Shown one piece after another: positions 47,301-56,069 of a stretch of DNA of 64,000 nucleotides (its first letter is position 1; each line of letters opens with the position of its first letter). Below the pieces are notes generated by a model, which had not been told where the DNA came from, ran no database searches, and saw nothing but the letters and a program-made list of their open reading frames with translations. This DNA is from Verrucomicrobiales bacterium (lineage in GTDB: Bacteria > Verrucomicrobiota > Verrucomicrobiia > Verrucomicrobiales > DEV007). Where the stretch lies: assembly GCA_002698785.1 (NCBI GenBank), contig PAAG01000031.1, positions 62,001 to 126,000 on the forward strand. The letters run 5' to 3'. Position numbers and translations under genes: made by a program.

Positions 47301-47648
47301 CTTCACGTCATCCATCACATTTCGGACATCGTAGCCGGTTCCGACTTCGATCGTCACGGTGCCGGCGCCCTGATTGGCAGTGGAGCGAATCGTATCGATG
47401 CCGTCGACGTCTTGGATCGCTTCCTCGATCGGGATGATGATCCCTTTCTCCACTTCCTCCGGAGTCGCGTTGGGAAAGGGGACTGCGACCGTGAGAGCGT
47501 CTACAGACGTTTCTGGAAAGATCTCCTTTTTCAGCGTCGGCCACGTGCCAAATCCAACGACCACGATGAGAACCATCAGGAAGTTGGCGGCGACGTGGTT
47601 CCGGCTGAACCAGTAAATGATGCCGGAGTCTTTGTAGGAATCGCTCAC
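44352..47648 (-). CDS. RND efflux pump permease (HAE1/AcrB type)
   Basis: 1098 residues, the usual size. Family landmarks: an N-terminal helix, the large periplasmic porter domain starting PFPNATPEEVEKG, the helix-4 segment LVLGIVVDDAIVVGENVYSR (with the proton-relay Asp pair), a second porter domain, and the helix 8-12 block with MCGIVALAGVVVNDSLVLVD. It pumps drugs, metals or bile-type compounds across both membranes using the proton gradient; the substrate is unknown. It begins 4 bp after the adaptor gene and forms an operon with it and the TetR-OMF gene. An insert of about 30 residues near GSIEDESYGKQWSRNIRNFF is unusual. Confidence 0.9.
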   Translation of the reverse strand: MSDSYKDSGIIYWFSRNHVAANFLMVLIVVVGFGTWPTLKKEIFPETSVDALTVAVPFPNATPEEVEKGIIIPIEEAIQDVDGIDTIRSTANQGAGTVTIEVGTGYDVRNVMDDVKSRVDAIQNLAEEAEEPVLQEILIKAQVMSIAVSADTDEATLREIAEKVRTGLLVYEGGKQPVTQATLAAVRDYEISIEVSEQTLRQYGITFDQVAAAVRKASLDLPGGSVRTKGGEVLLRTEKRRYNEKDFSSIPVITRPDGSQVTLREIATIRDGFEEDPIEASFDGHPAILINVFRVGNEDTIKIADTVKEYVYDVAPAHVPDGVTLEIWKDDSQYLSGRLTLLAKNGLFGLILVTIVLTLFLRPSLAFLVAIGIPVSFAGAIALMPYTDISINMISLFAFILVLGIVVDDAIVVGENVYSRMRKGEHPKDAAPRGTHEVGVVVIFGVVTTMMAFTPMLGLSGVSGKIWPNIPLIVIPTLLFSLFQSKLILPSHLAALKPADQETEPGPIIRFQRKFSRGLENFVDRVYRPILGIALKNRYIVLMIFVSLLIITAATIRSGHIKFVFFPEVETNVINAKIKLAQGVSFKTTQAAIKKIEEKAFDLNDHFETTDGKSVIKHMLASVGTQPLLQGFEGSGGVPKGNNIGEVTIELVETEERKDQVTGVDIVSKWRELVGPIPGAVELTFATESAAGGNAIDLEIIGENLEEVEEATEVAKKALGEFQGVIDIADSDIEGKPELKLDILPEGIALGLRLEDVARQVRQGFYGDEIQRLQRGKNEVKVYVRYPRDERSSIADLENMKIRTPDGLEVPFSEVATVEFDRANASIQRTDQQRAIRITADVDKATGANATEVVKALTSGSIEDESYGKQWSRNIRNFFRKILGKDPLTPPEKGALTRMEEDFPGVRYSFEGEQKDQAQSVSEMSQKALLALLGMYILMAIPLRSYIQPMIVMSVIPFGLVGAVVGHLLLQYNFSIMSMCGIVALAGVVVNDSLVLVDYVNRHVADGQSLHDAAWEAGAARFRPILLTSMTTFAGLTPMLLETDVQAKFLIPMAVSLSFGILFATLITLFLVPCIYLMLEDVAKRFGHDRTEALQKND

Positions 47649-47652
47649 GACG

Positions 47653-48843
47653 TCAGTTCTGGGATTGAAGGATCGTTGGATCTTCTTCTTCTTCAGGAGC
47701 TACCTGACGAAGTTGAGGTTCGACCGGCTGGTTTTTGATCAACGCAGAGGCGTTTGTCAGGCACACGCGATCTCCCTCTTCCAGGCCACTCGAAACGTAG
47801 ACGTGGTCTTTGCTCCGGTGAAGAATGCCCACCTTGCGGTAGCGGATTTTGTTCGTCTCCTCTTCGATAACCACGACCTCTTCCAGGTTGCGGAATGCTT
47901 CCGACGGAACGGCGGCGACATCGTGAAACTCCCGGCTCGGGATGGATGCTTCGACGAAAAGGCCGGGGCGCAAATAGATTCCCGATTTGTTGGTGGGGTC
48001 TCCCACCTTGGCCACCAGGTAAAGGGAGCGTGTCTCCCGGTCGATTTGACCTTCGTTACGAATGATCTCGGCATTCCATTTCCGTGTGTCTCCACCCGCC
48101 TGGGCACTCAAAGAAACGGTCCCTTTGGGCTCTCCTTTCTCGTCGGTTGGGAGTAGGGAGGCTTCGTCTACTGACACAGGCAAGCGCACCTCGAAGGGGC
48201 TGGACTGGTAGAGTTCGGCGACCGGAGCCCCGGGGGTGAGATAGCTTCCAATTTCGGTGTTCGTGGACGTCACAACAGACTGAAAAGGTGCTTTGATCGC
48301 GGTGTTTTTCAGATCGTTCTCTGCCTTTTTCAGAGCCGCCTCGGCTGATTTGATTTTCTTCTTCGCACTCTCAAGCTGAGGTTTTCGCAAGGCAAGGTCG
48401 CTGGGAGCGCCACCGCGACCGAGTTTCCTCCAGTCGCGCTCGGCCTGGTCGGCCTTGGCTTGCTCGTTTGCCAGGGCAGTCTGAGCGTCGGCAAGGTTGG
48501 CGGCTGCTTGGGCGACAGCAGCCTCGTAGTCAGTCGCATCGAGTTGGACCATCAGTTCGTCCTTCGCGAATTCACCACCGGCCTCGAATTTCTCCGATAC
48601 CGACTCGACCCGCCCGGCTACGGGAGCTGCGATCAAAGTCTGCCGATCGGCTTCAACGATTCCCTGGGAGGGAAGGTCAAACGTCAGTGTCTCCAGGTCG
48701 ACCACCATATATTCCGCCACCGGCAGCTCGGCCTGCTCTTCCTTCTTTTCTGCGACCGGTCGTGTGATCCAGAGAAGCCCTGCGATCGCGAAGGCTACGG
48801 CGATGATTCCGACGCCGATAATAACTTTGAGAAAACGTTTCAT
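47653..48843 (-). CDS. RND efflux periplasmic adaptor (membrane-fusion protein)
   Basis: 396 residues from ATG 48841-48843 (MKRFLKVIIGVGIIAVAF); this start overlaps the previous stop as ATGA, so translation is coupled. The N-terminal helix anchors it in the inner membrane. A lipoyl-like hybrid motif (GRVESVSEKFEAGGEFAKDE), a coiled-coil hairpin (about residues 100-160, Ala/Gln-rich), a beta barrel and a membrane-proximal domain follow. It links the permease to the outer-membrane channel. Substrate unknown. It sits between the TetR-OMF and permease genes. Confidence 0.9.
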   Translation of the reverse strand: MKRFLKVIIGVGIIAVAFAIAGLLWITRPVAEKKEEQAELPVAEYMVVDLETLTFDLPSQGIVEADRQTLIAAPVAGRVESVSEKFEAGGEFAKDELMVQLDATDYEAAVAQAAANLADAQTALANEQAKADQAERDWRKLGRGGAPSDLALRKPQLESAKKKIKSAEAALKKAENDLKNTAIKAPFQSVVTSTNTEIGSYLTPGAPVAELYQSSPFEVRLPVSVDEASLLPTDEKGEPKGTVSLSAQAGGDTRKWNAEIIRNEGQIDRETRSLYLVAKVGDPTNKSGIYLRPGLFVEASIPSREFHDVAAVPSEAFRNLEEVVVIEEETNKIRYRKVGILHRSKDHVYVSSGLEEGDRVCLTNASALIKNQPVEPQLRQVAPEEEEDPTILQSQN

Positions 48844-50987
48844 GACTGAGGTGTCTTTTCCGGAACGGGTTCGCAATGGCGGAAGCTTCCACCGAGGGCG
48901 AGGTAAAGATCGACCCGGTTATCCAGTCTCATTCGACGAACAGAGAGGAGTTGTGATTCAGCTGCAAAGGTTCGCTGTTGAGCGCTCAGCACGGTCAGCA
49001 CGTCACCGGTTCCGCCGGAAAATTCCTCCAATGAGCGCTGGTAGGCGTCACGCGAAAGGCGGGCTGATTTCAAAAGCGCAGAGACTCTCTGGTTGTAGAA
49101 AGCTTCGGCGGCGAGAGCATTTTCCACTTCGGAAAAAGCGGTCAGGGCAGCCTGTTCATACTCGGTCACGGCGAGGTCCAGTTCCGCATCTCGTTTTGAG
49201 ATGTTGGCGCGCAATCTTCCGCCCTGCAAAATCGGCTGGGCCAGATTGCCGGCGACACTCCATACGGTGAAGTCGCTGTCTAACAGGTTACTGAAATCTT
49301 CGCTCGTTGTGCCGAAGCTACTGGTCAATCCGATCGTGGGAAGGAGGGAACGTCGCGCTTCGAGAAGGCGTTTGTCAGCCGCAGCAATCCTGCGTTCTGC
49401 TGAAGCAAGGTCGGGTCTGCGATCGAGGAGAGTGGCGGGAATATCGGCGGGCACTTTTCCGGGATATCCCGGCAGGCTGGCTGCAGTTCCTTCGCGCCCT
49501 TCCGGATAGGCACCGGCGAGAACCTCCATTTGGCGCGACGTGCGACCGACCAGTTCCAGTCTCGTCTGGAGCGTTTCCTTGGCGTTTTCCACATCTGCTT
49601 CGGCGAGGAGAAGTTGCGAGGCAAATCCCTGCCCGCCTTCTTCAATGCCAGCTTCGAAGCGATCTCGGATCAAACGCTCCGTTTCCGAGTAAATGGTGAT
49701 CGTGTCTCGTGCGAGCTCGGCTTGGTCACGAGCTTCCGCAAGAGCGAACCACGATTTGGCTGCCTGTCCTGCGATTGACAACTGGGCCGTCCCGCGATCA
49801 AACTGGGACTGCTCGAATTCCGCCACTGCGGCCGACTTAGCAGCACGAATCCTTCCCCATAGGTCAAGCTCCCAACTCATGTTCAGGGAAAGGCCAAACT
49901 GATTGCTGCGGCTCGACAGCACACCGGGGTTACCGCCAGGGCCTCCAAACGGAAAACCGATAAAGTTTTGCAGGCTGCGCTGACCGGAAAGACCACCATC
50001 AATCTGGGGATACAAATCCGCGCCGATGATTCGTGCATTTGCCAGGGCAATTTCTATGCGTGACTGGGCGCCCTTGAGGTCTTTGTTATGCTCCAGCACC
50101 CGCTCGATGTAAGAGGTCAGGGGAGGGGAAGAAAAGTTCTCGATCCAATGGTGATCGGGCCAGTGGGATGGTCTCCACGTCGGGCCTGCCACCCAGTGGG
50201 CTGGCGCCTTAATCGTTGCAAGGTGCTTTGCATCCTCGGGAGAGGCAGACTTGCAACTTGAGAGTAAGGCCAGCGCGGCAATTGCGGTGATCGTTGCGCC
50301 CGCCTTCACACGCTCTGGTTTTGCCTTTTTCTTTTTCGCACCAGCTGCTGCCTTGAGACCGCCCGCAGTAAATTCGATCAATTGCTGAAGAGTTTCCTCT
50401 GGATCGGATGACTCAAATGCACCGCGGGAGATCAGAGGCAGGCGATCTTCGTGTGTGAGCGCATACACCATCGTTCCGAAAGAGAGATGCATTCTCCAGA
50501 AAATGTCCTCGTCTGAGAGATGCGGGAGTGTTTTTGCGAGAGCCGCCATCACCCTGCCGATCACTTCCTGAAAGAGCCCCACCAGTCCGTCTGACAAATG
50601 ATCGGCCGATTCAGAAAGGCAACGACCTGCCAGCCGCAAGTATACGCTGGTCTGCAGTCCGGAGTCTTTCAACTGATCGACCACGGGCCGGTGCATCGCT
50701 TCAAGAATTTCTTCTACAGGAACGGGATCGTCGCCGTATTTCGCTTCCGCCTCCTCAAGCAGGGCGAGCCGCTGGCGATTGATCGGTGTGACGACTCGAT
50801 CCATCACTTCGATCACCAGCTTATCCTTCGATCCGAAGTGGTAATTCACCGCCGCGATATTCACTCCCGCCTCAGTTGTGATCTGGCGCAGCGATACATC
50901 TCCGAAGCCACACTCCGAAAAGAGCGTCTCCGCTGCGTCGAGGATACGGTTCTTCGTATCCGCCTGTTTGTCCGGTTCGCCCGACAT
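48840..50987 (-). CDS. Fused ORF: TetR/CerR-type regulator joined to NodT-type outer-membrane efflux lipoprotein
   Basis: 715 residues in one frame. Residues 1-70 are a TetR HTH (ILDAAETLFSECGFGDVSLR, then ITTEAGVNIAAVNYHFGSKD), and about 75-210 form a CerR-like C-terminal domain. After a basic linker (AGAKKKKAKPERV) the frame enters a lipoprotein signal (ITAIAALALLSSC) and a TolC/NodT channel with two OEP repeats to the end. A DNA-binding protein and an exported lipoprotein cannot work as one chain in a simple way. An in-frame GTG (PERV, then KAGA, around 50307-50312) could start the channel separately, but no strong ribosome site is seen. The adaptor follows with an ATGA overlap. Either a fusion by indel, an internal start, or a real bifunctional precursor. 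Confidence 0.8.
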   Translation of the reverse strand: MSGEPDKQADTKNRILDAAETLFSECGFGDVSLRQITTEAGVNIAAVNYHFGSKDKLVIEVMDRVVTPINRQRLALLEEAEAKYGDDPVPVEEILEAMHRPVVDQLKDSGLQTSVYLRLAGRCLSESADHLSDGLVGLFQEVIGRVMAALAKTLPHLSDEDIFWRMHLSFGTMVYALTHEDRLPLISRGAFESSDPEETLQQLIEFTAGGLKAAAGAKKKKAKPERVKAGATITAIAALALLSSCKSASPEDAKHLATIKAPAHWVAGPTWRPSHWPDHHWIENFSSPPLTSYIERVLEHNKDLKGAQSRIEIALANARIIGADLYPQIDGGLSGQRSLQNFIGFPFGGPGGNPGVLSSRSNQFGLSLNMSWELDLWGRIRAAKSAAVAEFEQSQFDRGTAQLSIAGQAAKSWFALAEARDQAELARDTITIYSETERLIRDRFEAGIEEGGQGFASQLLLAEADVENAKETLQTRLELVGRTSRQMEVLAGAYPEGREGTAASLPGYPGKVPADIPATLLDRRPDLASAERRIAAADKRLLEARRSLLPTIGLTSSFGTTSEDFSNLLDSDFTVWSVAGNLAQPILQGGRLRANISKRDAELDLAVTEYEQAALTAFSEVENALAAEAFYNQRVSALLKSARLSRDAYQRSLEEFSGGTGDVLTVLSAQQRTFAAESQLLSVRRMRLDNRVDLYLALGGSFRHCEPVPEKTPQS

Positions 50988-51161
50988 TCAATTCCCAATC
51001 AACAAAATTCAAACACACGTTTGAAACGATTGTTGGGATAAGCAAGTGAATCTTTCTACAGAAAGGAAAAAGACCGACACCCGATCCCGAAAATCAATAC
51101 GTCGCAGACCGTCGAACAGGGGACGGTGAAAATGGTTAAGGAAGCGATTTGAGCCTGACGA

Positions 51162-52079
51162 TCAAGGTCTTACCGTAGTGCCGGAGGGCGTCTCAATGTT
51201 CATGATCCGGTCGTGGATCTTGAGGATCTCTTTTGATTTCTCGAAGAACTCAGCCACATCGTCTGCGCTTTTCTGATTCGAATCGATCACGTTTTCCAGT
51301 TCGAGAAGATACTGGTTCACATCCAGAGAGACGCTGGCCATCTGCCTTTGAGCCGAGGCATAGGCAGATGCGACACGACCTTTGGCTTCTACCAATGCCG
51401 AACGCCGTCCCTGATCCTCGAAGTATTGATTTCTTTCCTCCTTGAACTGCTTGTTCTTAAAGATCCGCTTCCCGAGAGGAGTCGTCTCGATAGGATCAAC
51501 CTGGTCGGCAGGAATCGCCGCCAGCTGCTGCGCGAAAAAGCGGTCCAGCTCACGAAATTCAGCCAGGGGCTTCTTATATTGTTCGTGTAAAAACGCGAGT
51601 CCATTGACTACTCCTGTGAGCTTTGTGATTTCCTCGCGATCGAGATTCTCTCCCTCTCGAAGACGTGTCTCGATGTCGCCGATGTAGGCCAGTGTTTTTC
51701 GGCTGTCATAGACGATTTCGTTCATCTGGCCGTAGGTCCGCTGGAGCTGCTCTTTGTGCTGGGTTTGCAGGGTTTCGACCTGTGTGGCCCATTCCTCTTT
51801 CAAACGCTCCGTTTCAGCCTGCTTGTCGGCGAGAAGGGAAGAGAGTTCCGCATTCTTGTTCTCAAGTTCACTTACTCGCGAACTCATCGACTCCACCTGT
51901 TGTTGAAGAGTCAGGACTTTCGACTGATCGTCGCTCCAGAGTTTTCCGAGGACGATGGCCGCAGCGACAGCTGCCAGGAAGAATATGGAGAGAATCACAA
52001 TGACTATGGTTTTGCCCTTGCCGGACTTTCCATAGCCGTATGCTTCCAGAGTTTGGTCTGAATCGTAATCTTCAGTCAT
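51162..52079 (-). CDS. Membrane protein with a long periplasmic coiled coil
   Basis: 305 residues from ATG 52077-52079 (MTEDYDSDQTLEAYGYG). A 30-residue cytoplasmic N-terminus, one membrane helix (TIVIVILSIFFLAAVAAAIV, about 26-47), then a heptad-rich coiled coil (LTLQQQVESMSSRVSELENK on to about 125) and further helices. Repeated charged helices at 200-290 may form a second bundle. No family recognised. A structural or scaffold role in the envelope is inferred from shape. The gene stands between the pump operon and the divergent AraC gene, 97 bp from the latter. Confidence 0.65.
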   Translation of the reverse strand: MTEDYDSDQTLEAYGYGKSGKGKTIVIVILSIFFLAAVAAAIVLGKLWSDDQSKVLTLQQQVESMSSRVSELENKNAELSSLLADKQAETERLKEEWATQVETLQTQHKEQLQRTYGQMNEIVYDSRKTLAYIGDIETRLREGENLDREEITKLTGVVNGLAFLHEQYKKPLAEFRELDRFFAQQLAAIPADQVDPIETTPLGKRIFKNKQFKEERNQYFEDQGRRSALVEAKGRVASAYASAQRQMASVSLDVNQYLLELENVIDSNQKSADDVAEFFEKSKEILKIHDRIMNIETPSGTTVRP

Positions 52080-52176
52080 AACGCATGTGCAATGTAGCGG
52101 CATTCACCGCGATTTCTAGCAATCAACCCATTTTACCCGTAAGGACAACATACGAATCGAACGAAGTACATCTTTC

Positions 52177-52926
52177 ATGACAAGCGAGAACGGATTGGAA
52201 TTGAGGAAGAGGTTTTTGGAAGACATCCAGCCGGATCAGGCATTTCACCTTCTCTTCGACCATCTGCCCGGCGTTCTCTTCTTCGCGAAGGATACAAAAG
52301 GCCGACTTCTCGCTGCAAATAGAGGCCTTCTAGACCTGTATGGGTATCCCGATTCGGACGACTTCTGGGGCGTTACTGATTTTGAGCTTCTCCCCAGCAG
52401 CCTCGCCGAGAAGTTCCGTGCTGACGACCTGAAAGTCATGGAGTCAGCAGAACCGATGCTGGAGATCGTCGAGGTCTTCATCAGTCGGCAGGGGATTCCT
52501 GCTTGGTTCCTGACGAACAAAATTCCAGTGCGCTCCCGCGATGGCGAAGTCATCGGAGTCATGGGCACGATCCAGAATTTCGACCAGCAGCGCGAGCTTC
52601 TTCCCGCCGATTCCGACCTCCTGCCGGCACTCAATTTCATCGGCGCTCACTTCAATCGCGAGATCCAGATTCCTCGCCTCGCCGAGATGTGCGAGCTGTC
52701 CGTCCGTCAATTTGAGCGGAAATTTAAAGAGCATCTCAAGACGCCTCCACAGCAATACATCATCAAAATGCGTGTCCATGCGGCATGCGATGCACTGCGG
52801 GCCACCCGAAAGCCCATCGCCGAGATCGCCACCGAACTCGGGTTTTACGATCAGGCCGCCTTTTCCCGCCAATTCCGAAAGCACATGGGCATGACGCCGA
52901 TGTACTACCGGAAACAATACCGTTAG
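52177..52926 (+). CDS. PAS-AraC-type transcription regulator
   Basis: 249 residues. The N-terminal half (about 20-140) is a PAS domain (LPGVLFFAKDTKGRLLAANR, DFELLPSSLAEKFRAD), suited to sensing a small ligand, redox state or partner protein. The C-terminal 100 residues hold two AraC HTH motifs: LAEMCELSVRQFERKFKEHL and IAEIATELGFYDQAAFSRQF, with the end FRKHMGMTPMYYRKQYR. A DNA-binding activator or repressor, target unknown. The adjacent divergent coiled-coil gene and the following kinase are possible targets. Confidence 0.9.
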   Translation: MTSENGLELRKRFLEDIQPDQAFHLLFDHLPGVLFFAKDTKGRLLAANRGLLDLYGYPDSDDFWGVTDFELLPSSLAEKFRADDLKVMESAEPMLEIVEVFISRQGIPAWFLTNKIPVRSRDGEVIGVMGTIQNFDQQRELLPADSDLLPALNFIGAHFNREIQIPRLAEMCELSVRQFERKFKEHLKTPPQQYIIKMRVHAACDALRATRKPIAEIATELGFYDQAAFSRQFRKHMGMTPMYYRKQYR

Positions 52927-52974
52927 ACGCTCGGCCTTTTGACAGGACGGTAAAGAGGGGCGTCAGTCCCGGCT

Positions 52975-55230
52975 ATGGGGCTGGATCCCGATCTGGACGT
53001 AGGCGACATCCTCCGCGACTTCGATGCGAACGTGGATGAGGAGTTCTTGCGCGATTCCGACTTCGGCGAGAAGGCCGGGGAAACCCTGGGCAACTACACT
53101 CTCATCGAATGCCTCGGTGAAGGTGGATTTGGTTCTGTTTGGAAAGCGAAGCAGAATCAGCCCATCCGACGGGAGGTCGCGCTGAAGATCCTGAAAATGG
53201 GAATGGACACACGCGAAGTCCTCGCCCGTTTCGAGCAGGAGAGGCAAGTCCTCGCTATGATGGAACACCCCGCGATTGCCGGAGTCCTCGACGCCGGGGC
53301 CACTCCATCAGGCCGTCCTTTCTTTGTGATGGAGCTGGTCAAAGAAGGAAAAGCCATCACCCAGTATTGCTCCGAGAGCGGACTCGAAACCGCCGGCAGG
53401 CTGAAACTATTCACCGCCGTCTGCGAGGCCATCCAGCACGCCCATCAGAAGGGTATCATTCACCGAGACTTGAAACCAACCAATATTCTCGTCTCGGGCA
53501 GCGTGGATTCTCCAGAAGTTAAGGTGATCGATTTTGGAATCTCCAAGGCGACCGGCGAAGACCGCCTCACTGATTTCACCATCCTGACACGGGCCGACCG
53601 CATGATGGGCACTCCCGCCTACATGAGCCCCGAACAGCTGGCAGGAAGAAAGGACGTCGATACGCGATCCGATCTGCATAGCCTGGGCGTTTTGCTTTAC
53701 GAGTTACTCACGGAGACGACGCCGTTCGTAGAAACCGAGACCAGCTCAGCAGAACCCGGAGAATGGGCACGCCTCGTTCGCGAACGGACTCCACCGAAGC
53801 CATCTACCCTGATCGATGGCAAGCGATCCGAAAAGAGCCGTCACCTTCGATCCGAGCTGAAAGGCGATCTCGACTGCATTGTTTTGAAATCGCTGGAACC
53901 CGAGATTGACCGTCGATACGACTCGGTGGGCGATTTCGCCGCCGACATTCAGCGCCACCTGAATCACGAGCCCATCGAGGCGCGTCCTCGGAGTTTTGGC
54001 TACGTGGCCAAACGCTTCACCCAAAGGAACAAGGCAGCCGTCATCGGGAGCGTTGCCGTTCTAGTGGCCTTGTTAGCGGGGCTCGTTGCATCGTCGATCC
54101 TTTTCCTTCAGGAAAAAGAAGCCAGGCGTCTCGCCGACCTCGAGGTAGAGCGCAGCAGGCAGGTGACGACAATCCTGCGAGAGACGCTTGAGAGCGCGGG
54201 TGTCTCAAAGTCCCTAGGTCGGGATTCGACAATGTTACGGGAAATTCTCGATTCAACAGCAAACCGAATCGACGCGGATTTGGATCTTCAGCCAGAGATT
54301 GAGTCGGAGATTCGTGAAATTGTCGGGCGCACCTACTTCGATGTGGATGCCTATCCTGAATCGCAGAGGCAATTTGAGCAGCTTGTGGCATTGCGCCGTG
54401 AGACCGGGGAGCCGACAGCTCTCGCTGAGGCTTTGATAGACCTGGGAGAAGTCGTGTCGAAAAGTTCGCCGAAGGCAGCAGAACCTTATGCTGCAGAGGC
54501 CCTGGAACTCCTGAGAAAATCCGGGAATGAGGGTGGAGAGCGTTGGTATGGAGCCAGGATTCTCCAAGCATGGACTTTACTGAAAACTGGACGAGCAAAG
54601 GAAGCGCTCCCGATAGCAGAAGAGTGTTATCGGAAATGGGAAGAGGATCCGGAGAATCCCTACTACTCGCGCGCTCCGGATTCCCTCGGTATCTGCCTGA
54701 ATCTGGTTGGCCAAAAAAGGGAAGCGCTACAGGTGTATCGAGCAGAATTAGAGCAGCTGCGTACAGTCCACGGCTCCGAGCACCCGGAGATCGCCAATGC
54801 GCTCGACAACTATGGGATGATTCTGGTTCAGGTAGGGGAATTGGATGAGGCGGAACAGGTCCTGACAGAAGCACTCGAACTCAGTCACAGACTCTGGGGC
54901 AAAAATGCGCCGGACGAGGATCATATCCTTTCCTACCTTAGCAAAATCGCCGGGCAAAGAGGAGACTTCGAACGCGAAAGGGAATTGCTTCGCCAGGCAA
55001 TGGCTGTCTGCAATCGAAACTACAAGCCCGGACATCGCTACCGAAAGGAGATCCAGGGCTACTTCGCGAAAGCCCTCGTTCGCCAAACAGAAATCGCATT
55101 GAAGAACAAAGAATACAATCTCGCTGCCGATCGCATCGACGACATGGAAAAACTCATCGCATCGGAACCGGATCACCGGATCGATTCGAAGAAGCTTGCA
55201 GAGCTGAAAGCGAAACTACCGTCGCCCTAA
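52975..55230 (+). CDS. Membrane Ser/Thr protein kinase with C-terminal TPRs
   Basis: 751 residues. The kinase domain (about 40-320) has LGEGGFGSVW (Gly loop 48-55), VALK (Lys71), HRDLKPTN (catalytic Asp165) and DFG (186-188), then MGTPAYMSPEQL; all key residues are intact. A membrane helix (about 345-370, AVIGSVAVLVALLAGLVASS) separates it from a coiled stretch and TPR repeats (about 440-720) outside or in the periplasm. This PVC-type Pkn architecture is typical. It ends within the convergent ECF sigma factor gene by a 4-bp overlap; kinase-ECF neighbours are often functionally linked. Start ATG 52975 is not strongly supported. Confidence 0.9.
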   Translation: MGLDPDLDVGDILRDFDANVDEEFLRDSDFGEKAGETLGNYTLIECLGEGGFGSVWKAKQNQPIRREVALKILKMGMDTREVLARFEQERQVLAMMEHPAIAGVLDAGATPSGRPFFVMELVKEGKAITQYCSESGLETAGRLKLFTAVCEAIQHAHQKGIIHRDLKPTNILVSGSVDSPEVKVIDFGISKATGEDRLTDFTILTRADRMMGTPAYMSPEQLAGRKDVDTRSDLHSLGVLLYELLTETTPFVETETSSAEPGEWARLVRERTPPKPSTLIDGKRSEKSRHLRSELKGDLDCIVLKSLEPEIDRRYDSVGDFAADIQRHLNHEPIEARPRSFGYVAKRFTQRNKAAVIGSVAVLVALLAGLVASSILFLQEKEARRLADLEVERSRQVTTILRETLESAGVSKSLGRDSTMLREILDSTANRIDADLDLQPEIESEIREIVGRTYFDVDAYPESQRQFEQLVALRRETGEPTALAEALIDLGEVVSKSSPKAAEPYAAEALELLRKSGNEGGERWYGARILQAWTLLKTGRAKEALPIAEECYRKWEEDPENPYYSRAPDSLGICLNLVGQKREALQVYRAELEQLRTVHGSEHPEIANALDNYGMILVQVGELDEAEQVLTEALELSHRLWGKNAPDEDHILSYLSKIAGQRGDFERERELLRQAMAVCNRNYKPGHRYRKEIQGYFAKALVRQTEIALKNKEYNLAADRIDDMEKLIASEPDHRIDSKKLAELKAKLPSP

Positions 55231-55955
55231 CGAAACGCTATCGCCGAACGTAGCCATTCCAGTTCGTTCTTTACGTCGTTCGAATCCACCACCGTCTTCG
55301 CGACGTCTTTCTCCAACTGCGTGCGGAACTTTTTCCGTGTCCGATGAACGAGTAAACGCACTGCTCCTTCGGTCGAGTTCAATTCCTCAGCCAGTTCCTG
55401 GTAGGGGGGAGTGTCGTCATCGGTGGTGAGAAACGGTTCGATTTTCCGGTAGAGATCCTCGCGACCCTCTTCTGAAAAGGCGGTGAGGACCTTGCCACGC
55501 GCATTTTCCAAGACCTGATTCGCCCACGCACGCAGGTAGATCTTCTCGGGGTCGTCTGTGTCGGCAGGCTCGTTTCGATAGCGCTCCTCCGCCTCCAGAT
55601 GGTCGAGGGAAAAGTCGGGCACCCCACCGCCACGTTTGGCTGCCGTGCGGTAGCGTATTTCATCGACCAACATTCGGTTCAACACGGCGAGAAGAAACGT
55701 CCGTAGTCGGCCTCGCTCTTCTTCTGCTTCCTTCAGCGTTTCTTCTGAAATCAGCTTGGCGAAAAATGCCTGCGTCAGATCCTCGGCATCCTGCTCGTTT
55801 CTTCCCGAGCGTCTTAAGTAAGCATAAACAGGATACCAGTATCCGTGGCAAATCTGGTTCAAGGCGTGTTCCACCTCATCCGAATCACCCGTCCGAATCG
55901 TCTGGACCAGGGTCCAGTGCGTCGTCGGAAATTGCGGGCTGTCGGAAGACTTCAT
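55227..55955 (-). CDS. ECF sigma factor (STK-associated type)
   Basis: 242 residues from ATG 55953-55955 (MKSSDSPQFPTTHWTLVQTI), the usual start for this ECF group; an open frame extends upstream but is not family-like. Region 2 (HGYWYPVYAYLRRSGRNEQD, AEDLTQAFFAKLI, LRTFLLAVLNRMLVDEIR) and region 4 (PPYQELAEELNSTEGAVRLL, then VHRTRKKFRTQL) are both intact. No anti-sigma gene is nearby; instead a Ser/Thr kinase gene overlaps convergently by 4 bp, as in ECF groups thought to be controlled by kinases. Target genes unknown; the divergent secreted-protein gene (56070) is a candidate. Confidence 0.9.
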   Translation of the reverse strand: MKSSDSPQFPTTHWTLVQTIRTGDSDEVEHALNQICHGYWYPVYAYLRRSGRNEQDAEDLTQAFFAKLISEETLKEAEEERGRLRTFLLAVLNRMLVDEIRYRTAAKRGGGVPDFSLDHLEAEERYRNEPADTDDPEKIYLRAWANQVLENARGKVLTAFSEEGREDLYRKIEPFLTTDDDTPPYQELAEELNSTEGAVRLLVHRTRKKFRTQLEKDVAKTVVDSNDVKNELEWLRSAIAFR

Positions 55956-56069
55956 CAGGCGGGAAAGCGGTGCCGGGACAGAATAGTGACACAAATTCAC
56001 AAAAAGTGAAAATAACGTGAAACGAAGCCCATGCGTTTCCGAGAGGAAGGGAGAATACCTCTCATTTCC

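Noticed and set aside
44640-47738. Several long plus-strand frames antisense to the RND permease
   Set aside because: Shadows of the permease codon usage; His/Arg-rich text with no motif and no ribosome sites.
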